Assembly (NCBI GenBank): GCA_037975125.1
Contig: CM075852.1
Location: forward strand, 10,029,800 to 10,093,799
Source: Latrodectus hesperus
Taxonomy: Eukaryota > Arthropoda > Arachnida > Araneae > Theridiidae
Reading direction: 5' to 3'
DNA: 64,000 bases
The notes beneath the pieces were generated by a model. The model was not told the origin of the DNA. It saw nothing but the letters and a program-made list of their open reading frames with translations, and did not search any database. The position numbers were made by a program, and so were the translations under genes. Positions 24,430 to 36,095 of the stretch are shown here, one piece after another; within the stretch, counting starts at the first letter, position 1, and the number at the start of each line of letters is the position of its first letter.

Positions 24430-25322
24430 TTAGGTTGGTGCGTATGAAATGTCGGATTCTTAAGTGATTGTATAAAACTGCATATCTTTCTTCAAAAGCT
24501 GTTTATTCAATCAAAGTATGCTCCATTCGCTTCAATACACTTCTCCCAACGAGATTTTAAAGCGTAGATGCCTGTCTTAAAAAAATTTTTGTCTTTAGAA
24601 TTAATAAACTCTGATATCGAGTTTTTTAGACTGTCTTCATTTTCATAGTGTTTGCCCCTTAAAAACAGCTCTAAATGCTTGAAAAAATGAAAATCGGTCG
24701 GCAAGAGATCCGGTGAATAGGGTGGATGCCGCAATGATGAGCATACGTTTAACCGATCCAGCTTATTTCGCTCTGTCAGTGCGTGCGGTACCCACTTGTC
24801 CATCTTCTTAACCTTGCCAATCTCAGAAAGGTGTCTCAATATCGTTGTATGGTCAACTTTCATCCTGATAGCAAGTTCCCTCGTGGATACGGCTGGATCC
24901 GCTTCCACTAGAGCCTTCAGGTCATCATTCTTCACAGACGTTTTGGGTCTTCCGCGCGGCTCATTTTGCAGTGAAAAATCGCCAGTCCGAAATTTTTCGA
25001 ACCAACGCTGCACTTTCCGATCGTTAACCGTATTCTCCCCAAACGCTTGGTTTATGTTGCGTGCAGCTTTTGCAGCACTATTACCAAGTTTGTACTCATA
25101 TAAGAAAATGACGCGAATGTCGGCAGAATTCATATCGGCAATAAACTCAAAAGAAATAAAAAAGGGAAGACCTTCGAGAAAACCTATTTTGCTGAAATGA
25201 GTCTCTGGCAATGGACAATACGAGTATGAATGAGGTTATGCCAAATACAAAAGTATAACGAAAACAGGGAGGAAAACGTCCGCATGTAAAGAGAATCCGA
25301 CATTTCATACGCACCAACCTAA
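24430..25322 (-). mobile_element. mariner-like element, internally deleted, with perfect terminal repeats
   Basis: The ends 24430-24460 and 25292-25322 are perfect 31-base inverted repeats starting TTAGGTTGGTGCGTATGAAA. TA flanks both sides (24428-24429 and 25323-25324), the standard mariner target duplication. The element is 893 bp against about 1.3 kb for a full-length mariner. The missing part is the middle of the transposase gene. Perfect ends and an undamaged remaining frame suggest relatively recent movement, presumably driven by a complete copy elsewhere. Confidence 0.95.
24507..25133 (-). CDS. mariner transposase with in-frame internal deletion
   Basis: The start chosen is the ATG at 25133 (MNSADIRVIFLYEYKLG), which matches the usual mariner N terminus; an upstream in-frame extension to 25211 is unlikely. 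The 208 residues include the two helix-turn-helix regions (about 1-110, with RNINQAFG, QRWFEKFRTGD and GRPKT) and the linker motif WVPH at about 114-117. At about residue 134 the protein jumps from NVCSSL to RHPPYSPDLLPTDFHFF, which carries the third aspartate of the DD34D triad, and ends WEKCIEANGAYFD. About 140 residues with the first two catalytic aspartates are missing, so it cannot cut or join DNA. It could still bind the element ends. No stop or frameshift is present. Confidence 0.9.
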   Translation of the reverse strand: MNSADIRVIFLYEYKLGNSAAKAARNINQAFGENTVNDRKVQRWFEKFRTGDFSLQNEPRGRPKTSVKNDDLKALVEADPAVSTRELAIRMKVDHTTILRHLSEIGKVKKMDKWVPHALTERNKLDRLNVCSSLRHPPYSPDLLPTDFHFFKHLELFLRGKHYENEDSLKNSISEFINSKDKNFFKTGIYALKSRWEKCIEANGAYFD

Positions 25323-25324
25323 TA

Positions 25325-26682
25325 GATTAGTTTGTTACCCAGTTCTGTATTATAGATATGTATAACAAATACTTAAAATATTATCGACTACAAAAAATTT
25401 AATAAATTGTTATATTTTTGAAAAATAATTTTTCCATAGCAACCAATATTTAATATTTCATTAATTGACAAAAAAAATAACGCAGTATTAGTTTATAATC
25501 GTGCCTCTGAATATGAGTTTACTGATGTTATTCTTGAACAGAAGATAGCGGGAACAGCGTTTCTTTTCACTCTCATTTATTTACTGATAGAAAAATGTAA
25601 TATAAAAATTCACATAAGCGTTTTCAGAGCAATGTATTTGTGTTTTCCAAAGCAAACGTAATTTTTTATAAGCGTTTGCTTAGAACGGAATGAACTTATT
25701 TCGCTCTCCTAAAGGAACGATATAGTATATTTTATAAACACACAAGTAACAACTTCAGATGGCATTGCTCAGATACTAACTACAGCATCTATATTTCTAG
25801 TTTAGGCCTTGAATCTGGGCTGTAAAGCAAGAATTCTTTTAAATTTTTTATTGAAATCTAAAATCTTCCGAAAATAGCAGTACGTATTTTAAGAGTTTAT
25901 TGATTCTTTGAACGAAATTAATAAATCTTTCTTAAATCTTATCGAAGTTGAGTAAATAAATCCATAGAAGCAATTTATAAACATTCACTTATTTAAAAAT
26001 AATTTAATAACATCGTTAAGAAGCGACACAAAACGAGTTTAACATAGTTTTCCACATTCATTCTCTTTTTATCATTCCTATCAAATGTCTGCTCTTTTTG
26101 TGAAGTTACACAAATACTTGAAATTAAAGTTATTTCAGATTTCATATATATTTCCATGATCAAACAATATGAAAAATGATAAAGTAATTTAAAAAACAAC
26201 TATATTATGTAATATAAATCAACAATCAAATAATAATACTTGTTTCACTTAAAATTTTATATGAAAGTCTTTTTAGGAATTTATAATAAAAAATTAGGGT
26301 TTTTATACTAGAAATATATTTTGTAAGTTTTTATTTTTTTTCGTACTATATGTTTTAAAATGAAAAGATCAGGATAAAAAAGAATTTTTGAATTTGCACA
26401 TAGCTTGTTCCAATATATTCGGACATTTGAGTAATATCCTTATCAAGTATATGGCTGTTTTTCAGCAATAGCTAACAAATTTGAAATATTTTGAATTTTT
26501 ATAACACAACATTTTTATAATATAGATTTTTACAATACAACTTTGTATAACAAGATCTTGTATAGTAAGATGTTAACTTAAAACATGATCAATAGAAATC
26601 AATCTATAATCATTTTTAAAATTCGACAATTTCTTTCTGATATTGAAAATGATATTGTATTTTACTTTTTATTCTTTTCACT
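25325..26682. other. AT-rich noncoding stretch
   Basis: No gene is supported. Frames at 25993-26199 (minus) and 26585-26782 (plus) are AT-driven; the latter covers a hairpin. Confidence 0.55.
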
Positions 26683-26755
26683 AAAGCGTAGAATATTAAA
26701 TAAAACTGTTTTAAGTTCTCATCTTAAAACAATTATATTTAATATTCTATGCTTT
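26683..26755. repeat. 33-bp near-perfect hairpin with 7-base loop (precursor-like)
   Basis: Arms 26683-26715 and 26723-26755 pair at 30 of 33 positions (outer AAAGC(G/A)TAGAATATTAAAT, inner TGTTTTAAG), with loop TTCTCAT. The stem length and small loop are similar to a microRNA precursor, but an AT-rich foldback element is equally possible. Confidence 0.6.
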
Positions 26756-27984
26756 TTTAATTTCATAAAGAAACATTTATGAAGATATATACATCTGATT
26801 AAAATGCTATTCTCTAAAAAAAAAAAAACATTTCAAAGTAAATTATCTTTCAACAATTTTTTGTATTTTTGACATTATTGACAACTAAACGCTGTTGAAA
26901 ATCCAATAACAATTGAGTAATTCCCTACCGAAAGGCTTTTATAAATAGCTGGACCTATTCTCATATCGCAAAGGAGGAAACCTGGAATTACAAACTCTGG
27001 CCGCCGTCTTCTTCCCAGGTGCAACATCCAGAGAACCAGTTTCTTCAGTCTTTTGTTTTATGACTTTAGCTACATTTATTGACACAGGTACATTACCCTA
27101 GTTTTTTTATTCATCGATAACTATGAAATGCTGCCAGCTCGTAGTTCTCATTCAGAGAAAATACAGATTCCTTCTTTTACAGGTTATTTCTTTTCCATCT
27201 TACACATATTACAGGTTCACTACAAGTTCAATTTCTGCATAATTATGAGGCATTCACTTGAATGCACTCTTAATAAGTACAGCACCACTTATTCGTCCGA
27301 TTGTAAGCTAAATTTTAGACGAAGCGGTAGAGCATATGATCTATATAACATAACGTTTCGCTAGAATTGCTTAGTTGAATCGGTGCTAAGTGCTTCTCAG
27401 TATCCGCAATTTAAACGAAATGGATTGGTAAAAATGGATTTTTGTTTTGATTCACCAAAAGATTAAGCAATTCAACTTCAGTTTCAATACTACTATTAAA
27501 GGAAAAGTAATTTAATAGCCATTTATATCACTCCATAACACACTATCTGACACGGAAAAATTTAAACGAATAAGAAATATTCAATCGTGGTACCCATTAT
27601 CATGTAAAATTTCTATCACCAGTTGGCACAGTTAATTTTGACAGTTCTATAAAGAAATGTTAGTTGATTATTTAGCAGTCTAGTCTTCAATTCGAGAACT
27701 CAAGCGCCACTGTAGCATAAGAACAAGAAGACAAGACAAGACAATCCTCAAATGAAATGATTATGGTCAGATTTTCAATTCGACATGAACATTTGTAATA
27801 GTTCAGAATCCATGTTACGCTGTAAGTCTTGGTTGGATTAATTTTTATGTGCAAAACCGGATTGAAGGGTAATTACCGATTAAAAACTCAGCAGTTATAT
27901 ATGAGCAAAAATATACAAATAATGTATTTCCCTGCATTTCTTTTAACGGTTCTACTTAAACGATTATTTCTTCTCCCTCCAGAT
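26756..27984. other. noncoding stretch, partly less AT-rich
   Basis: The region 26930-27370 is less AT-rich and carries an open frame (27128-27364 plus) without a recognisable domain. Nothing else is identified. Confidence 0.4.
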
Positions 27985-28170
27985 CAAAGTCAAAATTGAT
28001 CCTCTAGTGGTGCCATCTATCGGAGGAGTCTTACAGCAAAAAGCTGAACTTTCACTTTAGTTGTGCTCTGATTAAAAAAAAGATGCATCTTTCAGACTTA
28101 ATTTCTCATAGCCTTCGGCTAGCGACCTTGGCTTGTTCAAGAGTTATAAGTAACAACAACAATAACAACT
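27985..28170 (+). mobile_element. SINE 3'-end fragment
   Basis: It matches, in reverse complement, the left part of the SINE at 59367-59674. Shared pieces (59.4 kb orientation) are gttgttgttact, ttg(g/a)acaagccaag, tcgcta, aaattaagt-like sequence, tttaatcagagcac and aa(g/a)gtgaaagt. Here the 3' end faces right (CAACAACAATAACAACT) and no tRNA-like head is visible, so it is a 5'-truncated copy. Confidence 0.6.
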
Positions 28171-29252
28171 TATAAGAATAAAAAGACATTACAGCACAAT
28201 ATATTTAAACTGAAATTTAATTTTATTATTATTTAATTACATTATATTTTAAATTCCCTTTTTTACTCCCTTTCGTCTTCAGAAACTGTTATTAGCTAAT
28301 AATAACCTTTCATAACCTTAATTAAACGTTTTGAAAGAATATTTATTAAGTGTTCCTGTGTTACATTTACAGTACTTTACTATCATTCGTAACTTGAATC
28401 TGAACATAGAGTTTTATTACATTTCTCCATAAGATGCTTTAAGTTCAGTGACATTTACTGATTTAATCGTCAGTTGGAAAACATAAATAAAAAACATATT
28501 TAAATCGTGTATCAATTTTATATTGCTTGCGAATCACAGAAACTACACATTTTAAAAGCGTAATGCATTATTTTCCATAAAAAACCCATTAAAGCAACCA
28601 ACTGAAAAGTTATTTTGCGTAATGGAATTTTAACTACAATATAAAAGGATTTTTAAATTATTCCTGGAACGTTTGGATGTATTTCATTCTACTTGGGCAT
28701 TGAATATAAAGACAGTTAGAATAAATGAACAGTATCGTTCAATTCTTTGTATTATTTTAACAATAAATTCATAGCACTTTTCTAAAATGTAAAGATATGA
28801 AATGTTATAAGGTCTGTTTAATAGAATTTATATATATTCAAGCTGTTTGTCTTGCAAAAGTTTTGTATTTTTTTGAAGATTACACACATTGAGTCAACAA
28901 ATTTAATATTAAAATGGAATTTTTTCAGAACAAAAACATAAAAGAAAAGGATAATTTCCTAACCATAGTTTCTGAGTTTGTCTATAACATTTTTATTCAT
29001 ATATATTTGCAAAAAAAATTCAATTATGTTTTAAAATCATAGAGGAATTAATTTTTGTTAGAAATTTTTTTCAATTGTGGCTAAAAGTATTTGATATTTA
29101 ATGGCATGAATTACAAACTATTACGACAATTTTACTTTATAAAAAGAAAAGTTTTTTTCAAAAATAGTCTAAAATGTAAAAATAATATTAAAAAAAATAA
29201 AATTTCTGGAAGGGAAAAGATTGTGAAATTTTTAAAATGTAATAGTAATATA
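28171..29252. other. AT-rich noncoding stretch
   Basis: No gene. The open frame at 29091-29306 runs into the next element and is AT-driven. TA at 29251-29252 is the left target duplication of the Tc1-like element. Confidence 0.55.
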
Positions 29253-30811
29253 CACTACTGGCCATTAAAATTGCTACACCAAGAAGGAATGCAAATAACA
29301 GAATGATATTTATTGGGCACATACATTATAGTGGAAAGAACACGTCCATAGTTTTTATTACTGCGAGGTGGTTCCTTAATTAGAATTAAAAAAGAAAATG
29401 TGTCTCATGCTTTCGACCCAGATTCAGCGGATTCACCTATCGTGTTTTCATTACCTATTAAGGAAGTGGTGTGGCTCTTTCTCTCCTAGCCTGCTTTTTA
29501 AGTGATTAGATTTACAGGAAATTAGGATGTATAGATCTTGAGAAATCAGTACCCAGAGCAGCCTCCTCTGGTTGCAATAGCAGCATTTATCCGCCTAGGC
29601 ATGGAGTCAAACAGAGATTGTATGGCATGTACGGGGATCTCAGTCCACGCAGCTTCAACACTATTCCACAGTTCATCGACAGTAGTGGATGGTGAGTGAT
29701 GGTGTGCCAATCGCTCGACAACTATTGACCACACGTTCTCAATGGGTGACAGATCAGGAGAACGTGCTGGCCAGGATAACATTCGAACCTGTTCTGTATC
29801 AAGGATGTTCAGAACAGTACGGGCAACATGCGGTCGTGCATTATCCTGTTGAAACAAATCATTAGGGAGACCTCGAAGATAGGGCAGAGCCACGGGCCTT
29901 AACACATCGGAAATGTAACGGTTGCTGTTCAAAGTGCCGGTAATGCGAACAGGAGGTGATCCAGACGTGTATCCAATGGTACCTCATACCATCACTCCAG
30001 CAGATATGACAATGTCTAATGCAAGCTGGCAAAGCAGGTTCTCCACGATGCCTGTAAACCAGGATGCGGCCATCATGGTCCCGTACACAGAACCGAGATT
30101 CATCTGTAAAGATGACGTGATGCCATTCCCGCGTCCAGGTTCTTCGCTGATCACACCATTGAAGGCGCTCCTGTCTGTGACGCAGCGTCAGGCGGGTAGC
30201 CGAAGCCATGGTCGCCGTGCAGACAACCCATGCTTCTGCAAACGCCGTCGAACTGTTCGAGCAGAAACTTGTTGCCTTGCAAGTGACTCCATTTCTCAAC
30301 TCAGGGTTCGTGACGTGGCTGTACGATCCCTTGTGACCATGCGGATAAGATGTCTGTCTTCTCTGCTGTTAGTGATGGGGGTCGCTGAGATCCTGCATGA
30401 CGTTCCGTATGATTGTCCTGAACCCATCGATTCCATATTCTGCTAACAGTCATGGGGTCTCGACCGACGCGAGCAGCAATATTGCGGTACGATAAATCGC
30501 AATCGCGGTAGGCTATAATCCTTAATCGATCAAAGTCAGACACGTGCTGATAGGCATTTCTTCTTCTTACACGAGACATTACAACAACTTTCTTTGCCGA
30601 AAACAACGTTGAAACGGAAATTGAGTATGAGAAATCTGCTGTCAAATCTCTGGTTTTATACACATTGTAGATGTCGCTAATGTCGCCTGCTTTGTATGAA
30701 TGAGCAGAAAATCCAATCATTTGCATATCACAGCAAGTTCTACCTGTCATGCAAATTTCACGTGTGTGGTGTGCCGCTTTCCTGGTGTAGCAATTTTAAT
30801 GGCCAGTAGTG
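29253..30811 (-). mobile_element. Tc1-like DNA transposon, full length with intact ends
   Basis: Terminal inverted repeats 29253-29281 and 30783-30811 are perfect over 29 bases, starting CACTACTGGCCATTAAAATT. TA flanks both sides (29251-29252 and 30812-30813). The size (1559 bp) and the single transposase reading leftward are typical of Tc1 elements. The transposase is broken by frameshifts, so this copy is non-autonomous, although its ends look usable. Confidence 0.95.
29546..30579 (-). pseudogene. Tc1-type transposase, frameshifted
   Basis: Start ATG at 30579 (MSRVRRRNAYQHVSDFDRLR), about 200 bases inside the right end. Three frames are needed. The first, 30301-30579, covers the helix-turn-helix (RNIAARVGRDPMTVSRIWNRW). 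The second, about 29935-30299, carries TLRHRQERLQWC and the first catalytic aspartate in HHVIFTDESRF. The third, from about 29932 down to 29546, carries the second aspartate in LFQQDNARPH and the final D-E region in SPDLSPIENVW, ending GGCSGY. All DD34E residues survive, so the damage is mainly frameshifts; the stretch between the second and third frames is also worn. A working enzyme would have been about 340 residues. Confidence 0.9.
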
Positions 30812-30813
30812 TA

Positions 30814-31410
30814 TATAGAATTTCAAATCAAGATAATTTAAAAAAGTTTGGATGATTTAATAATCTTCAAATGAACTCAGTATTTTAAATATTAAAGAAA
30901 AGGGATACATAACAATCGCATTATAAAAAACTGCTTTAAAATTTAAAAGATTCTTTTACAAAAGATAAGCATTTAACTGCATCACATACATTGCAACAAA
31001 ATATTTTTAAAATAGTGTAAAATGTAATTAATTAATATTTTATCTATTACTTAAATTTAAAATCAGTCAAAATTTCTATTCAGTTAAAAGGTTCTAATGG
31101 AAGCATTAACAAAAATATGCCTTATCACGAATGTAACAACTACATTATAGCCGCAATGTGTTTGTTATTTATTTATTAAATGCAAAAGTATATTTGGCAT
31201 TTATTTAATTTTTAGCGAAAACAATGAATAAGATATAAATTAACAATATATAGATGTTTAATTCATGAAAAAATTATATTATTAAGCGGAAAAAGGTAAT
31301 AAATAAGTGAAACACTTATCAAAAATCAAATTTTTCACATTGTGAATACTGTTACCAGAACTACGCAGAAGTAACGGACTTTTAAAACTCATTATTAAAC
31401 CGATATTTAT
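30814..31410. other. AT-rich noncoding stretch
   Basis: Nothing recognised. Confidence 0.6.
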
Positions 31411-31475
31411 ATCTATCTGTCTATCTATATCTATCTATCAATACACACACACACATATAGATAGATAGATTTAGA
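31411..31475. repeat. microsatellite foldback (TATC)n-(CA)n-(GATA)n
   Basis: TATC-type units on the left, a short CA run, and GATA units on the right. The left and right arms are reverse complements, so the tract can fold on itself. Confidence 0.85.
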
Positions 31476-31549
31476 TATGAGATAGGATTCATAAGTCCAG
31501 GACTAAGTCTATAATGTAGAAAATATTATAAATTAAGTTGCAGAAACAC

Positions 31550-32490
31550 ATCCTCCTTCAAAACAAAATCCTTGTTGCAACAACAAACTTTTCCAGGACC
31601 TGTAAAGTTCATCGAAGCATGTTTGAAATCGATTTTTGCATATGTCCAATTCATCTGGCGATGTACATTTAACTTCATCTGAAGATAGAAATTAAAGATC
31701 TTGCCAGTTCAAGAAGTTGGAAGAAATTGCAAGGTGCGACATCAGTTGATTAAGAAGGATGGAGTAAAACATTCGTTTTCGAAAGAAAGTCATTAACGCA
31801 TAGGGATCGGTGAGCAAGAGCGTTGTCTTGCAACAGCACCCATGACGGTCTACATTTTCAGTTTCTTCTTCCTGATTGAATCACGCAAATGACGCAGGGT
31901 AGAGTTCTTTGTTCTTTGGGATAAATTACAAATGCACAATGTTCTGGATGTCGAAGAATATCTCTAATATGATTTTTTCTTTAGAGAGATCTTGGAAGGA
32001 GTTCTGCTTCTATGGAGATCGTGGTGGTTTCCATTTTATCGATGCTCTCTTGGTTAGTGGGTCGTAAAAAAACACCATTTCTCTTTTCCAGTAACATTTC
32101 TGCTAAGTGGGGAAGGATCTTTGTCAACAGCCGAGATGAAGTCTCCTACTATTTCCATTCAAAATATCTTTTGATCTACGTTTAATATGCTGAAATGATG
32201 TATTTGCACCCGATGCATGTTAAGATACTTAGTCAGTATACGCTGGCACGTGATCTCTTGAAATTCCAATTGGTTCTGCTAATTGGCAAATTGCTTGCTG
32301 CCTGTTCGCACGCATCGCCGTGGATACCTATTTGATGTTCTGTGACGATGTCGCGGGGTAGTTGCAACGTTCGTCGTCATCAACGCTTTCTTTGCCTTCT
32401 CTGAAACGACGACGCCATTCAGTAAGCTTGCGTTCTCAACAATGTTTCACTTCCGTATACTTTATTCAACATTCCTAAAATATTTGAAGC
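31550..32490 (-). pseudogene. heavily decayed mariner transposase
   Basis: On the minus strand, fragments in shifting frames follow the mariner order. Near 32240, ISRDHVQRILTKYL is followed by a DKDPSPLSRNVTG-like phrase and FFYDP-TKRASIKWK near 32040-32085. A VLLQDNALAHRSL phrase near 31830 and ST-DVAPCNFFQ near 31740 (third catalytic aspartate region) come next. The residue normally aspartate in the TGDESW motif is lost (reads TGKEKW). Many stops and frameshifts are present and no terminal repeats were found, so this is an old copy of a different lineage from the one at 24.4 kb. Confidence 0.75.
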
Positions 32491-32572
32491 ACCCTTTAAT
32501 AAGTGAACATATAATTTGTTATATAATTCTCTGCTCAATTGATCGCCAGGGGTACTAAATACACCAGCTTAC

Positions 32573-32700
<128 letters not shown>

Positions 32701-34398
32701 CGTACATTCAAATTCTTAAATCAGCAATTTTCCTATTCTTTCTTTGTTAATCGTGTTGTTAATTAATGATTACAATTTTAACAAAAACTAGAAACAGTAG
32801 AAAATTGCGCTAAATAGGTTTTCTCAGTAAATGTCGAAGGTAAATTTTGGAAATTTTTTACTTATAAAACATATAAATGAATTTTCAGTTTATAGAACTT
32901 AAGATACATCTTTTTCTTCAATTTGTGGATTTTAAAATCAATTGAGTAAAACCAGGTGTTCCATTCAGCTTAGAATTTATAGTTATTTTCCGCCTCATCA
33001 AGCTATTTTTTAAATGAATATTAGAGATTTTTTATATCTATTTTTTTTCTGCTTTCTTTTATTATTATTTTTTTTCATCTCATGTATTATTTGGATTTGT
33101 TTCGTAGTACATTTGTTGTACCTTCGGGCCCTGTGTGGTATTCCTTGGTGCACAGGGAGATATTTTTGTTTTCCGAAAAAAAATTAGAGAAAATGCTGAT
33201 CAATTTTATTTTCTCTTAAGAAATTTTCTTAATAATTTTTAAAACAATTTTATCATTTTTTTTGTAAAATGATGTCGTAAAAAGTCTATTTTGTTTATTT
33301 TATTTCTGAATTTTCCATACTTAAAATTTGTATATTGAGATAGTGAATACATTATGTAAGACTATTGTTAAGAAGCATGGAAATAAAAATAATATTCCAC
33401 ATAATAAGTATGAAATAATGCAAGTTTTTGTTAACATAACTTACTGAAAATAAATGATGGTCTTTTGGCTTATAAAGTATTAAAGTAATACATATTAACT
33501 TTGCAAAGTATTTTATCTTTTGTTTTTGTAAAAATACTTTTGTTTGTTTACAAATATAAATTTATCTTTTTAAATTTTGTATTCATTTCAATTAATTAAA
33601 ATTTATTAATGAGGTTTTTTTCTATAATGTCATTTGACATCATTATAAAAAGTAAGGTGTATACAAATATAAATAGAATTGATATTTGAACCTTTTTCAT
33701 ATCTTTAAGCATTAAACTATTGAAAAGTGTGAAATGTATCTTTTTTAATTTTATTAATTATATTTCGAATAAAATTTTTTTCTACTTTACATTGTTTCCT
33801 TATGAGGTTGAATTTTGCTTTGTGTAATTTGATTTTAGATGGCTTAACTGGAAATTGAATACAAAATTAAAAAAAATAAAAATATGATACTAGGAAACAA
33901 TCCTCACATAGCAACTCCTAATGCAATAGTTCTATGTGAATTGAATAAACATTTTTAACAGATAAATGTTATCCAAACTGAATGCCTCGTCTTTTATTCA
34001 GAGAATCAAGATTATTTCAATACACAAAATTCATAACAAAGATGTCTAGATCCAGGTTGTGCCTAAAAAATGATTGCTAGAGACACGTTAATGATATGAA
34101 CAAAAATGACCCAACTGTATTCCTTCACCGCTAGTGGTTGTTTTCTGTTCATATATAAGATCCATATACTGCGAGCTGTAAAAGATTGTAAGACATTGTC
34201 TGAGGCAGTGAAATTTCTATATGAAAAATTACTTATTTTCAATAACATTTACCAAAATTAGATTTCTCTAATAAATTTTTTAAATATTATAAATTGAAAT
34301 ATTATTCTCTTAAAAATGATTTGATGTATTAAATCAAATTTCCAATCAGTTGTTAGTGAGGGAAATAAAGACCACAGATGAAATCTAATTTTATGGTA
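32701..34398. other. AT-rich noncoding stretch
   Basis: No gene. A small less AT-rich patch near 33120-33165 has a 7-bp hairpin CCCTGTG...CACAGGG. TA at 34397-34398 is the left target duplication of the next element. Confidence 0.55.
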
Positions 34399-35083
34399 CA
34401 GTATAGGATCCATTATCCTGCTTTCCAAAAACCGGCATTTTTCAAGAATTTTTCAATAATTGTTAGAATATGCCAAAAGCATTTCTAGTGAGGAAATAAT
34501 CGATGAAAAACCTATACAAGATTCCTTAAATGCTGACAAAAATGCTCCGACTGGACTTCAGTTAACTGATGAGGAGATCGTCAGCGAAGTGCTTAACAGG
34601 AAAGACACTGATTCTTCAAGTTCTGAGGATACCGATGCAGAGGAAACAGAAAATACGGAAGACGTTTCTATTGACCGTTGTCTGGAACTAATGAAAGAAC
34701 TTATCAGCGGAATGGGACAAAAATAATATTTTAAGGAACATGATATTATGTCTGTATATAAAATACAAGAAACTTTACTGTCAGAAAAACCAAAGCATTT
34801 AAAACAAAAAAATAGCGATATATTTGCATCAATAAGCAATAATCTTACTTTGCAAATTTTAGGTTATTTTATTATAGATGTGTGTGTGTGTGTATTTTTC
34901 ATTAAAAATATTAACATAATTTTATTACTTTTCCTCCCACAAATTACTTCATGGATGGAGAAGAGGTGTCGCGATTTTTTGCAAATGGTTATTGAAATAT
35001 TCGGCAGCGATCCGAAAACCGGAAAATTCCAGAAACCGGAATAGGCTCGGTCCCGAGGTTGCCGGATAATGGATCCTATACTG
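34399..35083 (+). mobile_element. pogo/Tigger-like DNA transposon, internally deleted
   Basis: Inverted ends 34399-34418 and 35064-35083 are perfect over 20 bases (CAGTATAGGATCCATTATCC) and nearly so over a few more. TA flanks both sides (34397-34398, 35084-35085). An end starting CAGTA and containing ATTATCCGGC-type sequence is characteristic of pogo/Tigger elements. At 685 bp it is far shorter than a full element (over 2 kb). Subterminal AAACCGG-type words recur inside both ends. Confidence 0.85.
34460..34726 (+). pseudogene. C-terminal remnant of a pogo/Tigger transposase
   Basis: An open frame of 88 codons with no ATG at its start, so it is a fragment. It is acidic and Ser/Glu-rich (LTDEEIVSEVL, DSSSSEDTDAEE), ending with DRCLELMKELISGMGQK. 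This layout is known from the tail of Tigger/jerky-type transposases, where an acidic linker precedes a short helical end. The DNA-binding and DDE catalytic domains are missing. An unrelated low-complexity origin is possible, but its place between pogo-type ends supports the call. Confidence 0.6.
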
Positions 35084-35085
35084 TA

Positions 35086-36095
35086 TATAAAATATGAAAA
35101 AATGTCTTACCTTTGGTAAAATTATTCTCAATTTTTCGTCGAAAACAATTCTACACTGATGAATCAATTTTAAAAAAAAGATTTTGTTAAAAACGTTTCC
35201 ATTAAAACAGATAATATTTAAGTTGATCTATTGAATATGGTATAAGAATATTTAAATTATTATAATCACTTAACTGAATTTTAAAAACTTTAATTTTTAG
35301 AATATAAAATTTTGCAGTGACTTTTTCAGTTCTATAACGGAATTATGAAAAACAAGTTTAAGAAATGATTAAATAAATTTCATTAAAATTTCAGTAAAAA
35401 AAAATCAAGGTTTTAATTTTTGTTTAGAAAATTTAAAAATTTGATGGAATGAAAAAACGAAAAAAAAATTAAAAAGGGACAGAAAGAAAGATGTTTTTAT
35501 ACTTTTATTTAATATTTATGATTTGCTTTGAAAAACTAAGTTATGATAGAATTTTTATTTCCATAATTTGCAAAATATTTCATTAAAAATCTAAAATTTT
35601 GACTATCATGTTACTATTAAATTTTAACTACATAAGTTTATTTTATTATTATATTTAACATATTTGATTAATAATACATTTCTATTAATAATAAAATAAA
35701 AGAAGATGTTCAGGACACAGGATCATAAATAACATCTTTTTTAACTTGTTATTACATATTTAGACATCCACCGATTTCCCGTCAGATCATCAGTTCAAGT
35801 AAAAGCAATTTCAAGAAAGTTATTCTTTCACTGTACAAGTTTAATTTAAAATTGGGCATTTTTAAAATTGTAACAATTACGATTAAACACGGGAGAAACA
35901 CAAAAATGCTTATAATTTTTTTGAAAAATGGAGTGAAAGACTAAAATATAGGAAATGAATATATAAATTTATAAGATTACATAAATGTTTGTCATTAATG
36001 AAATTATTACAATAATCTTAATTTTTTTAAATGAGTAACTACACGTTTAATCTCAAATATATTTATTATAGACATATAATTCTTTTACTGTTGTT
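35086..36095. other. AT-rich noncoding stretch with target-site duplication at its end
   Basis: No gene. TTTACTGTTGTT at 36084-36095 is the left target-site duplication of the LINE fragment. Confidence 0.6.

Noticed and set aside
24796..25200. 134-codon plus-strand open frame
   Set aside because: Antisense shadow of the mariner transposase, whose minus-strand frame has clear family motifs.
27128..27364. 78-codon open frame in a less AT-rich patch
   Set aside because: No domain, no splice signals of note, and no support beyond length.
29922..30446. 174-codon plus-strand open frame
   Set aside because: Antisense shadow of the Tc1-like transposase pseudogene.
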